Source of the DNA: Bacillota bacterium
GTDB taxonomy: Bacteria; Eremiobacterota; SpSt-956; JAKJGF01
Direction: 5' to 3'
Assembly: GCA_029555925.1 (NCBI GenBank)
Contig: JAKPQU010000040.1
Span: 1-12,150 of the forward strand
Length of the DNA: 12,150 bases
Shown: positions 1-6,919 of the stretch, piece by piece
Layout of the letters: each line of letters opens with the position of its first letter
Position numbering within the stretch: the stretch's first letter is position 1
Made by a program: the position numbers and the translations under genes
The notes under the pieces: generated by a model
The model's database searches: none
Told to the model about the DNA's origin: nothing
The model's input: only the letters and a program-made list of their open reading frames with translations

Positions 1-4
1 TTAG

Positions 5-131
5 TTTCATAACTATCCATAAATAATGACCTCGTAATGCGTAAATCGTAATGCGTGATGCGCAGGGATTAAACCCGTCACGCGTCACGCGTTACGCGTC
101 ACGACGACTTAAATTCTAATAAGTTATGAAA
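5..131. repeat. Nested palindromic element made of CGTRATG / CGTYACG heptamers
   Basis: The left arm (33-67) is a run of 7-bp units close to CGTRATG; the right arm (76-103) is four units of CGTYACG. Positions 47-62 pair with 81-96 as 16 continuous base pairs, two of them G-T. After a small internal loop, GGG (65-67) pairs with CCC (74-76) around the loop ATTAAA (68-73). An outer 10-bp inverted repeat, TTTCATAACT (5-14) and AGTTATGAAA (122-131), is nearly concentric with the hairpin. The same heptamer recurs at 6866, 9572 and 9717. It has no coding capacity and looks like a MITE-like or STRR-type (short tandemly repeated repetitive) element; its function is unknown. Positions 132-190 hold nothing recognisable. 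Confidence 0.75.
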
Positions 132-190
132 TACACTATAATAAAAGCAATTTGGTACAAGTTACAAAGTGGTTACAAATTTTTTATATA

Positions 191-237
191 AAAAACAATG
201 GAGTTCAGTGCTTAAGCCTGAACTCCATTGTTTTTTT
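191..237 (-). terminator. Rho-independent terminator, probably bidirectional
   Basis: A perfect 13-bp stem (196-208 with 218-230) encloses a 9-nt loop. On the minus strand it is followed by TTTTT and an AT-rich stretch, 22 nt past the stop codon of the 586-residue gene, so it should end that transcript. On the plus strand the stem is followed by seven T residues, so it could also stop transcription entering from the left. Confidence 0.9.
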
Positions 238-252
238 ACTGTTCACTGAACA

Positions 253-2013
253 TTATCCCCACAGTTTGCTCCAGAGTTTTTTTGCTCCGTTTCCTATGGC
301 ACTTGCTGTACCACCTATTACGCTGTTTGCCGCATCATAGGCTACTTTTGCACCGTCTGCTGCGACAGAGAGAACCTTCTGGCCTCTGTCAATTACGGCA
401 TTACCTACTGTCTGTGCTCCGTCGACTAAGGCATTACCTGCTTTCTGGGCTGTGTCTATGGCAGTATTTATGGCTTTCTTTGTTCCGTCAACCACAGTGT
501 CACCAAGTACATCTCTCGCACCGTCCAGTGCCTCGTTGACTTTTGCCTGTTTTTTATCTATTGCTGCATTGCCACCTGATTGTAAACTGTCAATAGCTTT
601 ATTTCCTGCTCCCTGAACAGTATCTATTCCTTTATTTGCCGCACCGGCAATAGCAGGAGCATTCTTCATAGCCAGGGCTGTAGCCACGCCTACAGGGCCT
701 CCTACGACACCTGCAGCTACTGCGGCAGGATTGTTCTTAATATCTTCATACTTGAGATCTGCGTTTAATTTTACATCTGCTCCGCCTATGCCAAGATATC
801 CACCCAGTTCCAGCTCGGCATGAAGTCCTTCTTTATCTGCCTTAAATCCTCCTCCCACTACTGCACCGGCAGAAGGGCCTGCTCCGAATTGAACTTCTGC
901 GCCAACACCGCTTCCTGCTTTTGTTTTTGCTTCACCTGATACCTGTCCATAAGCTACTGCTTCTGCTTTTGCACCTGCTCTGAAGCCGACATCCACTCCG
1001 TCTCTGGATATGTCTGCTTTCCCGCTGAGTTCTGCATCTGCCGATGCATTAAGGCCACCTCTTGCACCGACTTTTGCGCTTCCTGCGTCGGATGTTATTT
1101 CTCCTTCCACACCAGCCGAAAGATCTGCTTCTGCGTATGCTTTTGCACTTCTTTCTACTGCCACTCTGTCTTTACTGATTTCAGTCTCTGATTTTAAGCC
1201 ACCTTCTACTTTTGCACTGGCACTGAGGTCGCCTTTACCCGTAGCTTCCACATCGCCGACTTTTATACTGCGGCTCCCCTCGAGTTTTGCCTCTGCTTCC
1301 GCCCTGCCTGAAATCTCGGCAGCAGATCTGAATTTATCCTCTGTATGTTCATATTCTCCGGAAATCTTACCTTCAGCATCTGCAGACGCAGATGCTTTCT
1401 TTTCAGTTGTATGTTCTACTTCACCTGTTCTGTGCGTTTCCGTAGAACCTTTTTCTCTTGATGCTTCAGCTTTCCCTGACATTTCACTCGAAGCTTTTAC
1501 TCCCTCTTCACCGGATTTATAACTGGATACATTTTTTGTTTCTGTCTGAGATTTTGATGAGTTTATTTCTTTAACATTGTCTGTCTTTACTGACTTTTCA
1601 GGTTTCTTTATTGTTTCTACTGATCTGGTTTTAGCAGTTTCTCCTGCGCCATGAGTTTTTTTTATTTCTTTAGTTTTATTTCCAGCAGAACTGCTATGTG
1701 ATGTTGCCCTGGCCTTTCCTTTTTTGGAAGATGCTTTTTTACCAGTTATCTTTTTTGAAGCTTTTGACTGAGAGCCCACCAGAGCCTGTGATTTTAGAGG
1801 GTCTTTGCCGGGTCTTGCCTGTGTTATTTTTTCCTGTCCTATTGTTTCCGGCTTATGAACCCCTCTGTCTTCTGCCCTGGGAGTTATTTTTCCTGTTTGC
1901 TGTGCCTTCTGCGCATTGAAAGGTTTTGCCTTATGCTGTCCTGTCTTTATGCCTGATTTCTGGCCTCCTGATACAGAACCGGGTTTTTTATTTTTAACAG
2001 AAGAAATGACCAT
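253..2013 (-). CDS. Unrecognised 586-residue low-complexity protein: basic disordered head, beta-type repeats, 11-residue helical repeats
   Basis: I do not recognise a named family. Three zones are visible. Residues 1 to about 195 are rich in Lys, Ser, Thr, Glu and Gln and look disordered; the first 130 are strongly basic. Residues about 205-425 alternate small, acidic and Gly residues (many A-E-A, G-x-x-S-A-x-A strings) and end in GGYLGIGG at 404-411. This resembles the glycine/alanine-rich 'carrier' beta repeats I know from some polymorphic-toxin and secreted bacterial proteins, by general look only. Residues 457-545 carry 11-residue repeats near G-x-x-N-x-A-I-D-x-x-Q, the amphipathic periodicity of LEA proteins and apolipoproteins. 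The C-terminus is KKLWSKLWG, with the only two Trp; there is no Cys. No signal peptide or clear membrane helix is seen. The ATG follows an excellent Shine-Dalgarno sequence, and a terminator lies just past the stop. It is divergent from the 736-residue gene. A structural, surface or desiccation-protective role is possible but unproven. Confidence 0.85.
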   Translation of the reverse strand: MVISSVKNKKPGSVSGGQKSGIKTGQHKAKPFNAQKAQQTGKITPRAEDRGVHKPETIGQEKITQARPGKDPLKSQALVGSQSKASKKITGKKASSKKGKARATSHSSSAGNKTKEIKKTHGAGETAKTRSVETIKKPEKSVKTDNVKEINSSKSQTETKNVSSYKSGEEGVKASSEMSGKAEASREKGSTETHRTGEVEHTTEKKASASADAEGKISGEYEHTEDKFRSAAEISGRAEAEAKLEGSRSIKVGDVEATGKGDLSASAKVEGGLKSETEISKDRVAVERSAKAYAEADLSAGVEGEITSDAGSAKVGARGGLNASADAELSGKADISRDGVDVGFRAGAKAEAVAYGQVSGEAKTKAGSGVGAEVQFGAGPSAGAVVGGGFKADKEGLHAELELGGYLGIGGADVKLNADLKYEDIKNNPAAVAAGVVGGPVGVATALAMKNAPAIAGAANKGIDTVQGAGNKAIDSLQSGGNAAIDKKQAKVNEALDGARDVLGDTVVDGTKKAINTAIDTAQKAGNALVDGAQTVGNAVIDRGQKVLSVAADGAKVAYDAANSVIGGTASAIGNGAKKLWSKLWG

Positions 2014-2020
2014 GATGTTT

Positions 2021-2028
2021 CCCCTCCT
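2021..2028 (-). promoter_or_regulatory. Strong ribosome binding site of the 586-residue gene
   Basis: The minus strand reads AGGAGGGG, 7 nt before the ATG at 2013-2011. This fixes the start and suggests efficient translation. Confidence 0.9.
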
Positions 2029-2045
2029 GATGTTATTCTAAAATA

Positions 2046-2073
2046 TATATACCTGAATTTATATAAAAGTAAA
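2046..2073 (-). promoter_or_regulatory. Candidate promoter of the 586-residue gene
   Basis: On the minus strand TTTACT (2073-2068) is separated by 16 nt from TATATA (2051-2046) in an AT-rich stretch. Transcription would begin near 2038, giving a leader of about 25 nt that still contains the Shine-Dalgarno sequence. The -35 match is only four of six, so other AT-rich hexamers nearby could serve. Confidence 0.35.
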
Positions 2074-2095
2074 CAGGTTGAATTATTTTTTTTGC

Positions 2096-2124
2096 TTGAC
2101 TCTTTTGTTTTTATTCACTACAAT
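2096..2124 (+). promoter_or_regulatory. Sigma-70-type promoter of the 736-residue gene
   Basis: TTGACT (2096-2101), a 17-nt spacer, then TACAAT (2119-2124). Five of six bases match consensus in each box and the spacing is ideal. The expected transcription start is about 2131, giving a leader of some 63 nt. Confidence 0.8.
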
Positions 2125-2142
2125 TTATATGAGACATCTAAC

Positions 2143-2183
2143 AGGAGTGATACCATCTGGCTATCAATATAGCAATTTGGTAT
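2143..2183 (+). promoter_or_regulatory. Displaced Shine-Dalgarno sequence followed by a leader hairpin
   Basis: AGGAG (2143-2147) is 46 nt from the ATG at 2194, far too distant in a linear mRNA, and no closer Shine-Dalgarno sequence exists. Between them lies a hairpin: ATACCA (2150-2155) pairs with TGGTAT (2178-2183), and GCTAT (2160-2164) with ATAGC (2169-2173), with a 4 x 4 internal loop and the loop CAAT. Folding would leave about 12 nt between AGGAG and the ATG. Juxtaposition by a hairpin is known from phage T4 gene 38; its use here is inferred. Confidence 0.5.
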
Positions 2184-2193
2184 AAGATAAATC

Positions 2194-4404
2194 ATGAAAC
2201 TTCATGGTTTTATTAAAGATATAGAATTATTTCTTCAGGATAAAATAGGGTTTGTCACTTTTTTAAATAAACTGGATGATACGGAAGAAGAACTGCTGGA
2301 CCTGGAAGAAAAAAAAGGTGAATTGAGAGTTATTATAGTAAAAGCTCTGGAATTTATAGATAATATTCGTATAATGATTGATTCGCCATCCTTTAAAAAG
2401 GATAATCTCAGAAAAGAATTAGAAAAACTGTCAGTTCTTATAAAAGAGCTTCCCTGTAAGGATGAGAGACAGTTTATGGCATCAAAACCTGATTTCGAAG
2501 CTCATCCCGGTATGAAAGCAAGATTACCTTCTGTATCTGCTAAACTTAAAGAACCTGTTGATTTTATTAAAGATTTAAAAAAAATCGAAGAAATAGACAG
2601 AGATACTCTTCTTGATAAACTGGACTCGGTAGAAGAATATCTTCTGGAAAAAGAAGAACTCTGTGCAATCAATAAACCTGAATTCAGAAATGTTATAATC
2701 TCTGCAATGGAGATTCTGGATAATATTCGTATAATTCTGGATGAATCTGATGAACCGGACAGAGAAGCTCTGAAAATTGAGACAGGTAAATGGATTAAAA
2801 TAGAACATTTTCTGAAAACCGAAACCGTTCCGCCGGCACATAAAGTTACCCCTCCTGTTACTCATGTCCAGCCCGGAATCTCTTATGGGAAAGAAGTCAT
2901 AAAAACTGAGACTCATGGGAAGAATTTATCACAGTTTATGGTAGCAAAGCCCGGCTTTGAAGCACATCCGGGTATGAAAGAAAAATTACCTTCACAGCAA
3001 TCACATCAAATTAAAGAAATTGAAGCTTTTTCTAGAGATATTAAAAAATTTCTTTCAGGGCATATAGAGAAAGATATAGTTCTGGATAAAATGGAAACAC
3101 TAGAGGAAAACCTTCTGGATATGGAAGAATTTGCTATGAATTCCGGTTTGAGAAGTCTTATTGTGGAAGCCCTGGAAGTGCTTGATAATATGCGTGCTTT
3201 TGTCGATGATTCCCCTTTTTTTGATGACGAAGAGTTTGGTTCTGAAATTGACAGATGGGTAAAGCTTGAACATGCTCTTAAAAAGGAATCCACTCCTCAT
3301 ACTGTACCTGAAAAAATAAATCATGACAGTAAAGACAGTTATTCTGATATATTAAAAAAAGCTGCTTCTTCTGAAGTTTCTTCAACGGATGAACTGTTAA
3401 GAAAAGTCGAATCGCAGCTTCAGCCTGAAAAGAGATTTATTCTATCCACACCAGAATTTGAAGCCCATCCGGGCATGAAAGACAGACTGCCTGTGGAGAA
3501 ACATGAAGCTATTGCTTCGGAACATGAGAAAAATTCACCTTTATATATTTTTCTCCAGGTTATCAAGAAATATATCTCCGGATATGGCAATGTAAAAGAT
3601 GTTACGACTGTTCTGCAGGATACAAACAGCGAAATTGTGAGGCTCATAAATGATCTGGAACAGGAACTCAGTTCTGAAGATTATTCTGAGGACAGTCTGT
3701 CAGGTTTTGCCAGTATACTTGAAACTATTGAGGATATAGATGAAAGGGAATTTCTCATGTCCCCCGAAGAAAGGGAAAATAAAGAGAATTATTTGAAGAT
3801 TCTGAAAGAAATATTGGATTTGCTGTCCTGTTTCGGAAAAACCATTAAAGAGAAATATCATATTGAAGATGTAAAATTACTTTCAGAAGATCTTAATGCA
3901 TTAAATGTAACCCTTCTTTCTCTTCAAAAGAGTATTTTTATTGTTCCTCAGGAGATAGACGAAGAGGAAGAACTTATAAAAAATATTGTAAAACTGATAA
4001 CGGAAGATGATATACTCACTACAAATTATCTAGATATAAAAGATGGAGCTTTAAATTTTCTCAGTGGCGACATAGATGAAGATGAGTTTATAGCTATTCT
4101 TGATGATATGAAAGACATAATAGATGAAGCAAAAGAAGAATATGATGACGAATATACCTATACAGACGGATGGGCTCTTGAAAGTGCTACAGGTGATAAA
4201 ATACTCAGACAGGGGATAAAGGAATGGGAAGAAGCTCTGGATATTTTATATGACAGTTACGTGATAAAAGATGAACCTGCAATACACAGAGCTATAAAGA
4301 AAGCCTATGAAGCAAATAAAAAGCTTATTATAAACCAGAAACTTGAGGAATTTATAAACGATCAGGTAATGGCAAGAAGCGGTTATAGTATGGATTATTT
4401 CTAA
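2194..4404 (+). CDS. Unrecognised 736-residue acidic helical repeat protein with three FEAHPGMK motifs
   Basis: No known family is recognised. The protein is rich in Glu, Asp, Lys, Leu and Ile, without signal peptide or membrane helices, so it is probably cytoplasmic. A helical module occurs three times (cores about 23-63, 139-183 and 296-338), with the pattern L-[DN]-K-[LM]-(D/E)...EE-x-LL-(x)n-R-x-x-I-[VI]-x-A-[LM]-E-x-[LI]-D-N-[IM]-R. Each module is followed by a conserved peptide, P-x-F-E-A-H-P-G-M-K-x-[RK]-L-P, at 99-112, 253-266 and 420-433. Weaker module copies start near 456 and 616 (compare FLSGH with FLSGD). The links between modules are variable and Pro/Ser/Thr-rich, most clearly about 209-248 and 365-412. 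An in-frame stop (2188-2190) just upstream makes 2194 the first possible ATG. The repeated motif looks like a docking peptide or small metal/ligand site (one His per copy), but that is inference. It is divergent from the 586-residue gene and converges on the GGDEF gene 5 bp away. Confidence 0.9.
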   Translation: MKLHGFIKDIELFLQDKIGFVTFLNKLDDTEEELLDLEEKKGELRVIIVKALEFIDNIRIMIDSPSFKKDNLRKELEKLSVLIKELPCKDERQFMASKPDFEAHPGMKARLPSVSAKLKEPVDFIKDLKKIEEIDRDTLLDKLDSVEEYLLEKEELCAINKPEFRNVIISAMEILDNIRIILDESDEPDREALKIETGKWIKIEHFLKTETVPPAHKVTPPVTHVQPGISYGKEVIKTETHGKNLSQFMVAKPGFEAHPGMKEKLPSQQSHQIKEIEAFSRDIKKFLSGHIEKDIVLDKMETLEENLLDMEEFAMNSGLRSLIVEALEVLDNMRAFVDDSPFFDDEEFGSEIDRWVKLEHALKKESTPHTVPEKINHDSKDSYSDILKKAASSEVSSTDELLRKVESQLQPEKRFILSTPEFEAHPGMKDRLPVEKHEAIASEHEKNSPLYIFLQVIKKYISGYGNVKDVTTVLQDTNSEIVRLINDLEQELSSEDYSEDSLSGFASILETIEDIDEREFLMSPEERENKENYLKILKEILDLLSCFGKTIKEKYHIEDVKLLSEDLNALNVTLLSLQKSIFIVPQEIDEEEELIKNIVKLITEDDILTTNYLDIKDGALNFLSGDIDEDEFIAILDDMKDIIDEAKEEYDDEYTYTDGWALESATGDKILRQGIKEWEEALDILYDSYVIKDEPAIHRAIKKAYEANKKLIINQKLEEFINDQVMARSGYSMDYF

Positions 4405-4409
4405 AAAAT

Positions 4410-6371
4410 TTATCCCTGCTTTTTTCTTTCCTGAATGGACTGGGTAAGTCCTTGCCAGTTATATCTTGCTCTGTTCTTTTTCTCCAACATATCCTGAACT
4501 GTCCATACCTGATTTCTTCCATGTTCTTTTGCATAATAAAGTGCCTGATCAGTGAGGTGTATAAGCTGATTTTTTACGGTGCTGTCTACAGGATAACTTC
4601 CTACTCCGAGGCTTATTGTAACATGGAGAGGCTTTTCCTGTCCTGGAAATTCTTTCTCATCTACGAGTTTGCGTAATCTTTCTGCAAATATTGTTGCATT
4701 ACTTGCATTCTGTCCGGGAAGTATTATGGCAAATTCTTCTCCACCGTATCTTGCCGGTATATCAATATTGGCTCTTACATTCTGTTTTACCAGTTTGGCC
4801 ACTTCCATAAGGACTATATCACCTTGCTGATGGCCATAGGTATCATTGAAATTCTTGAAATGATCTATATCGAACATGATAAGAGAAAACTGGTACCCGT
4901 AACGTTTGGAACGAAGTATTTCTTCATCCATTCTTATCTGGAAGTAACGGTGTATATATAACTGGGTAAGTCCGTCTATAATGGCAAGTTCATGAAGTCT
5001 TGCTTTATCTATAATTATGGCAAGCTGAGTCGCAAGGCTGGACAATAAATCCAGATCATCTTCGTCAAAATCCCTGTCATGCCTTTTATTGGTTATATTT
5101 ACTACTCCGATTATTTTATCATTTATTATCATAGGAACACAGAGGATATTTCTTACTTCGTAATCAGCTCTTTCATTTTTACGGAGTAGAAACCTGGGAT
5201 CTTTATGGCCTTTATTGGCAATTACAGGCTTACCCGTCTGTGCCACAATGCCTGCAATACCTTCTCCTATTTTAAACAGTTTGGGATGCTGTGTTTGTTC
5301 TACTATATATTCATCTTTATAAACCCTTAATACAAGGGAACCGCTTTCTTCATCTACAAGCATTAAAGAACCTTTTTCAGAGTTGACTCCTTTCAGGATA
5401 TATTCCATTATCATTACCATGAGTTCGTCAAGATCGTCTGTCTGGTTTACAGCCTGGCTGACATTATAAAGTATTGTAAGTTCATTTACCCTTCTGTTTA
5501 ACAGATTGTTTGATTGTTTTAAATCTTCCATATATTTCATTAATTTATTCTGAGCTTCATTTAAATCTGTAAACATTGTTCCCAGTCTTTCTGACATTGT
5601 ATTAAACGAATCTGCCAGGGTTTTAATCTCATCTTCAGTTTCTACTACCACTTTGGCGTTGAAATCCCCTTCTGAAATTAATTTTGTATGACGTGCAATA
5701 GTTTTGAGAGGCGTAGTAATAAATGATGAAATAAAGAGGCTTAAAACGAACGAAATAATAATATTCACCAGAAGAACCAGAGCTGACCAGTATTTTACAT
5801 TTCTCTGAAATTCTTCAACTTTTTTTGCTGACATATCAACTCCGACTACAGCTACGGTTTTGCCTGAAACATCTTTCAGAGGAGCATATCCTGTGAGGAA
5901 TTCTCCCCATTTATCCCTGTAAAGCTTTTTTGTTGCCACAGGTTCTAAAAAGGCCGCTTTGCTCCTGAGTTCCGGTTTGTCAGTTACATCATAGGTTACA
6001 TCTTCCGGATCGAGTATCTTTTTTCCATAATCTTCAGAGGCAAGTACAAATTTACATTTTGTCGGATCTTTTGTCTCTACAAGGGTATAAATATATGTTA
6101 TATCAGGATTGCTTTCAGCTATATTATGAAGTACAAGATTGAGATTGTTAAGCTGTTCGCTTACTACAAGTTGATCGGGATTAAATTTTTTGTGTATTTC
6201 AGGATCTATAAGCAAAGAGGTGGTTACTGCAATACTTACTACGTTTTTTTTGAGAGCTTCAAGCTGTCCTTTTATTCCTATATTGTAGAGGAAAAATATC
6301 GTAATAGCTGACAGACTCAGTGTAATTGAAATGAATATTACAAATAATTTAGTTTTAAAACTCTTAAACAC
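4410..6371 (-). CDS. Membrane-anchored diguanylate cyclase: Cache-like sensor, HAMP, GAF, GGDEF
   Basis: This 653-residue sensor should make cyclic di-GMP from two GTP. TM1 is about 8-30. The extracytoplasmic domain (31-192) ends in a PDC/Cache-type pattern, GYAPLKDVSGK...VVGVDM. TM2 is about 195-218, HAMP about 216-268, a coiled linker 268-300, GAF about 305-456 and GGDEF about 465-625. The catalytic motif is intact as GGEEF (543-547), with FDIDHFKNFND (500-510) carrying metal- and GTP-contacting residues. The inhibitory I-site is out of register: Arg533 and Asp537 are R-x-x-x-D, and the expected Arg position (534) is Ala, so product feedback may be lost. The start is GTG (6371-6369), with only a weak AGGG 12 nt upstream, but no ATG suits the N-terminal membrane anchor better. 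The signal sensed is unknown. No terminator is visible in the 5-bp gap to the convergent neighbour. Confidence 0.95.
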   Translation of the reverse strand: MFKSFKTKLFVIFISITLSLSAITIFFLYNIGIKGQLEALKKNVVSIAVTTSLLIDPEIHKKFNPDQLVVSEQLNNLNLVLHNIAESNPDITYIYTLVETKDPTKCKFVLASEDYGKKILDPEDVTYDVTDKPELRSKAAFLEPVATKKLYRDKWGEFLTGYAPLKDVSGKTVAVVGVDMSAKKVEEFQRNVKYWSALVLLVNIIISFVLSLFISSFITTPLKTIARHTKLISEGDFNAKVVVETEDEIKTLADSFNTMSERLGTMFTDLNEAQNKLMKYMEDLKQSNNLLNRRVNELTILYNVSQAVNQTDDLDELMVMIMEYILKGVNSEKGSLMLVDEESGSLVLRVYKDEYIVEQTQHPKLFKIGEGIAGIVAQTGKPVIANKGHKDPRFLLRKNERADYEVRNILCVPMIINDKIIGVVNITNKRHDRDFDEDDLDLLSSLATQLAIIIDKARLHELAIIDGLTQLYIHRYFQIRMDEEILRSKRYGYQFSLIMFDIDHFKNFNDTYGHQQGDIVLMEVAKLVKQNVRANIDIPARYGGEEFAIILPGQNASNATIFAERLRKLVDEKEFPGQEKPLHVTISLGVGSYPVDSTVKNQLIHLTDQALYYAKEHGRNQVWTVQDMLEKKNRARYNWQGLTQSIQERKKQG

Positions 6372-6418
6372 TTCGTTAAAGATCCCTTTACTTTAAAATC
6401 CCTTTTACTCTTTTAAAT

Positions 6419-6447
6419 ATTTTACTTTATGAAAGAGAATAAGTCAA
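6419..6447 (-). promoter_or_regulatory. Sigma-70-type promoter of the diguanylate cyclase gene
   Basis: On the minus strand TTGACT (6447-6442) is 17 nt from TAAAAT (6424-6419). Transcription would begin near 6412, giving a leader of about 40 nt. An 11-bp palindrome, TGACATTGTCA (6454-6464), lies just upstream of the -35 box, with its centre near -47. Confidence 0.75.
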
Positions 6448-6453
6448 TTATCT

Positions 6454-6464
6454 TGACATTGTCA
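6454..6464. promoter_or_regulatory. Possible operator: TGACA-T-TGTCA palindrome
   Basis: Two 5-bp arms around one base sit immediately upstream of the diguanylate cyclase -35 box. An overlapping stretch, TTGTCACATT (6459-6468), recurs inverted as AATGTGACAA at 6715-6724 in the same divergent region. The TGTGA-like half-site resembles those of CRP/FNR-family regulators, but no full consensus is present. Confidence 0.3.
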
Positions 6465-6796
6465 CATTAATTGAATTGTTAGTTCTTATTACCGCTACAG
6501 GTAAATTAGTAACCATTTATCAGCTTCTGCCTGACAGGCTCTTACGAAGAAAAATAATTTGCCTTATTTAATTTGTTTTACAGACAATAAATTATACTTT
6601 TATGCATAGATAATTGCATAAAAAATTCAGTCAAAATACAAACAATGATAAAATGTTCCCTGGTATTTTCATGATGCAATTGTCTTCAAAATTAAGTATA
6701 ATTGCTTTTTGTTAAATGTGACAAAATCGAATTATATGGGATTGTGTTTGTTATAGAAATAAATTTTCTGAAATTTTTTTAAAATTATTTTTTTTT
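6465..6796. other. Gene-free AT-rich divergent regulatory region
   Basis: No open reading frame with a ribosome binding site is seen between the two divergent promoters. It contains a 9-bp inverted repeat, TTTTATGCA (6598-6606) and TGCATAAAA (6615-6623) around an 8-nt loop. GCAATT (6676-6681) is matched by AATTGC (6700-6705), followed by five T residues, a poor terminator at best. From about 6763 there are A/T tracts that could act as an UP element for the promoter at 6797. Confidence 0.5.
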
Positions 6797-6805
6797 TGAT
6801 ATAAT
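6797..6805 (+). promoter_or_regulatory. Extended -10 promoter of the TPR lipoprotein gene
   Basis: TGATATAAT combines a TGn extension (6797-6799) with a perfect TATAAT (6800-6805). There is no good -35 box at the right distance, which extended -10 promoters can tolerate, and long T and A tracts lie upstream. A second TATAAT (6811-6816) follows. The transcript would carry the heptamer array at 6866 in its leader. Confidence 0.6.
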
Positions 6806-6865
6806 AGATCTATAATAACAATCATGACTATTTGTTCACAATAAAGAATGAGAATCTGTTGCTCC

Positions 6866-6886
6866 CGTCACGCGTTACGCGTTACG
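6866..6886 (+). repeat. CGTYACG heptamer array (three units) in the lipoprotein leader
   Basis: The units are CGTCACG, CGTTACG and CGTTACG, preceded by CTCC and followed by ATTCTTA. AGAATC (6851-6856) and GATTCT (6886-6891) flank the array as a short inverted repeat. It lies between the promoter at 6797 and the ribosome binding site near 6907, so it is transcribed as leader. An in-frame ATG at 6848 reads through it, but the protein very probably starts at 6920. Confidence 0.7.
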
Positions 6887-6919
6887 ATTCTTAAAGGTCA
6901 TACTAAAGAAGGAAAATCT

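Noticed and set aside
5..131. Possible CRISPR array or direct-repeat cluster
   Set aside because: The units are 7 bp, contiguous and degenerate, without spacers, and no cas gene is present.
146..157. AGCAATTTGGTA repeated at 146-157 and 2171-2182
   Set aside because: A 12-mer shared once in 12 kb of AT-rich DNA is expected by chance, and the second copy is explained by the leader hairpin.
1010..1522. 170-codon plus-strand open frame, Ser/Ala/Pro-rich, inside the 586-residue gene
   Set aside because: It is the antisense mirror of the repetitive coding sequence, with no ribosome binding site; the minus-strand gene has a strong one and a terminator.
4384..4420. Terminator between the convergent 736-residue and diguanylate cyclase genes
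   Set aside because: Only a few imperfect pairs (GGATTA with TTATCC) are possible, with no stable stem and T-run.
6676..6710. GCAATT...AATTGC followed by TTTTT as a terminator of an intergenic RNA
   Set aside because: A 6-bp AT-rich stem with an 18-nt loop is too weak, and no gene or convincing small-RNA promoter on the plus strand precedes it.
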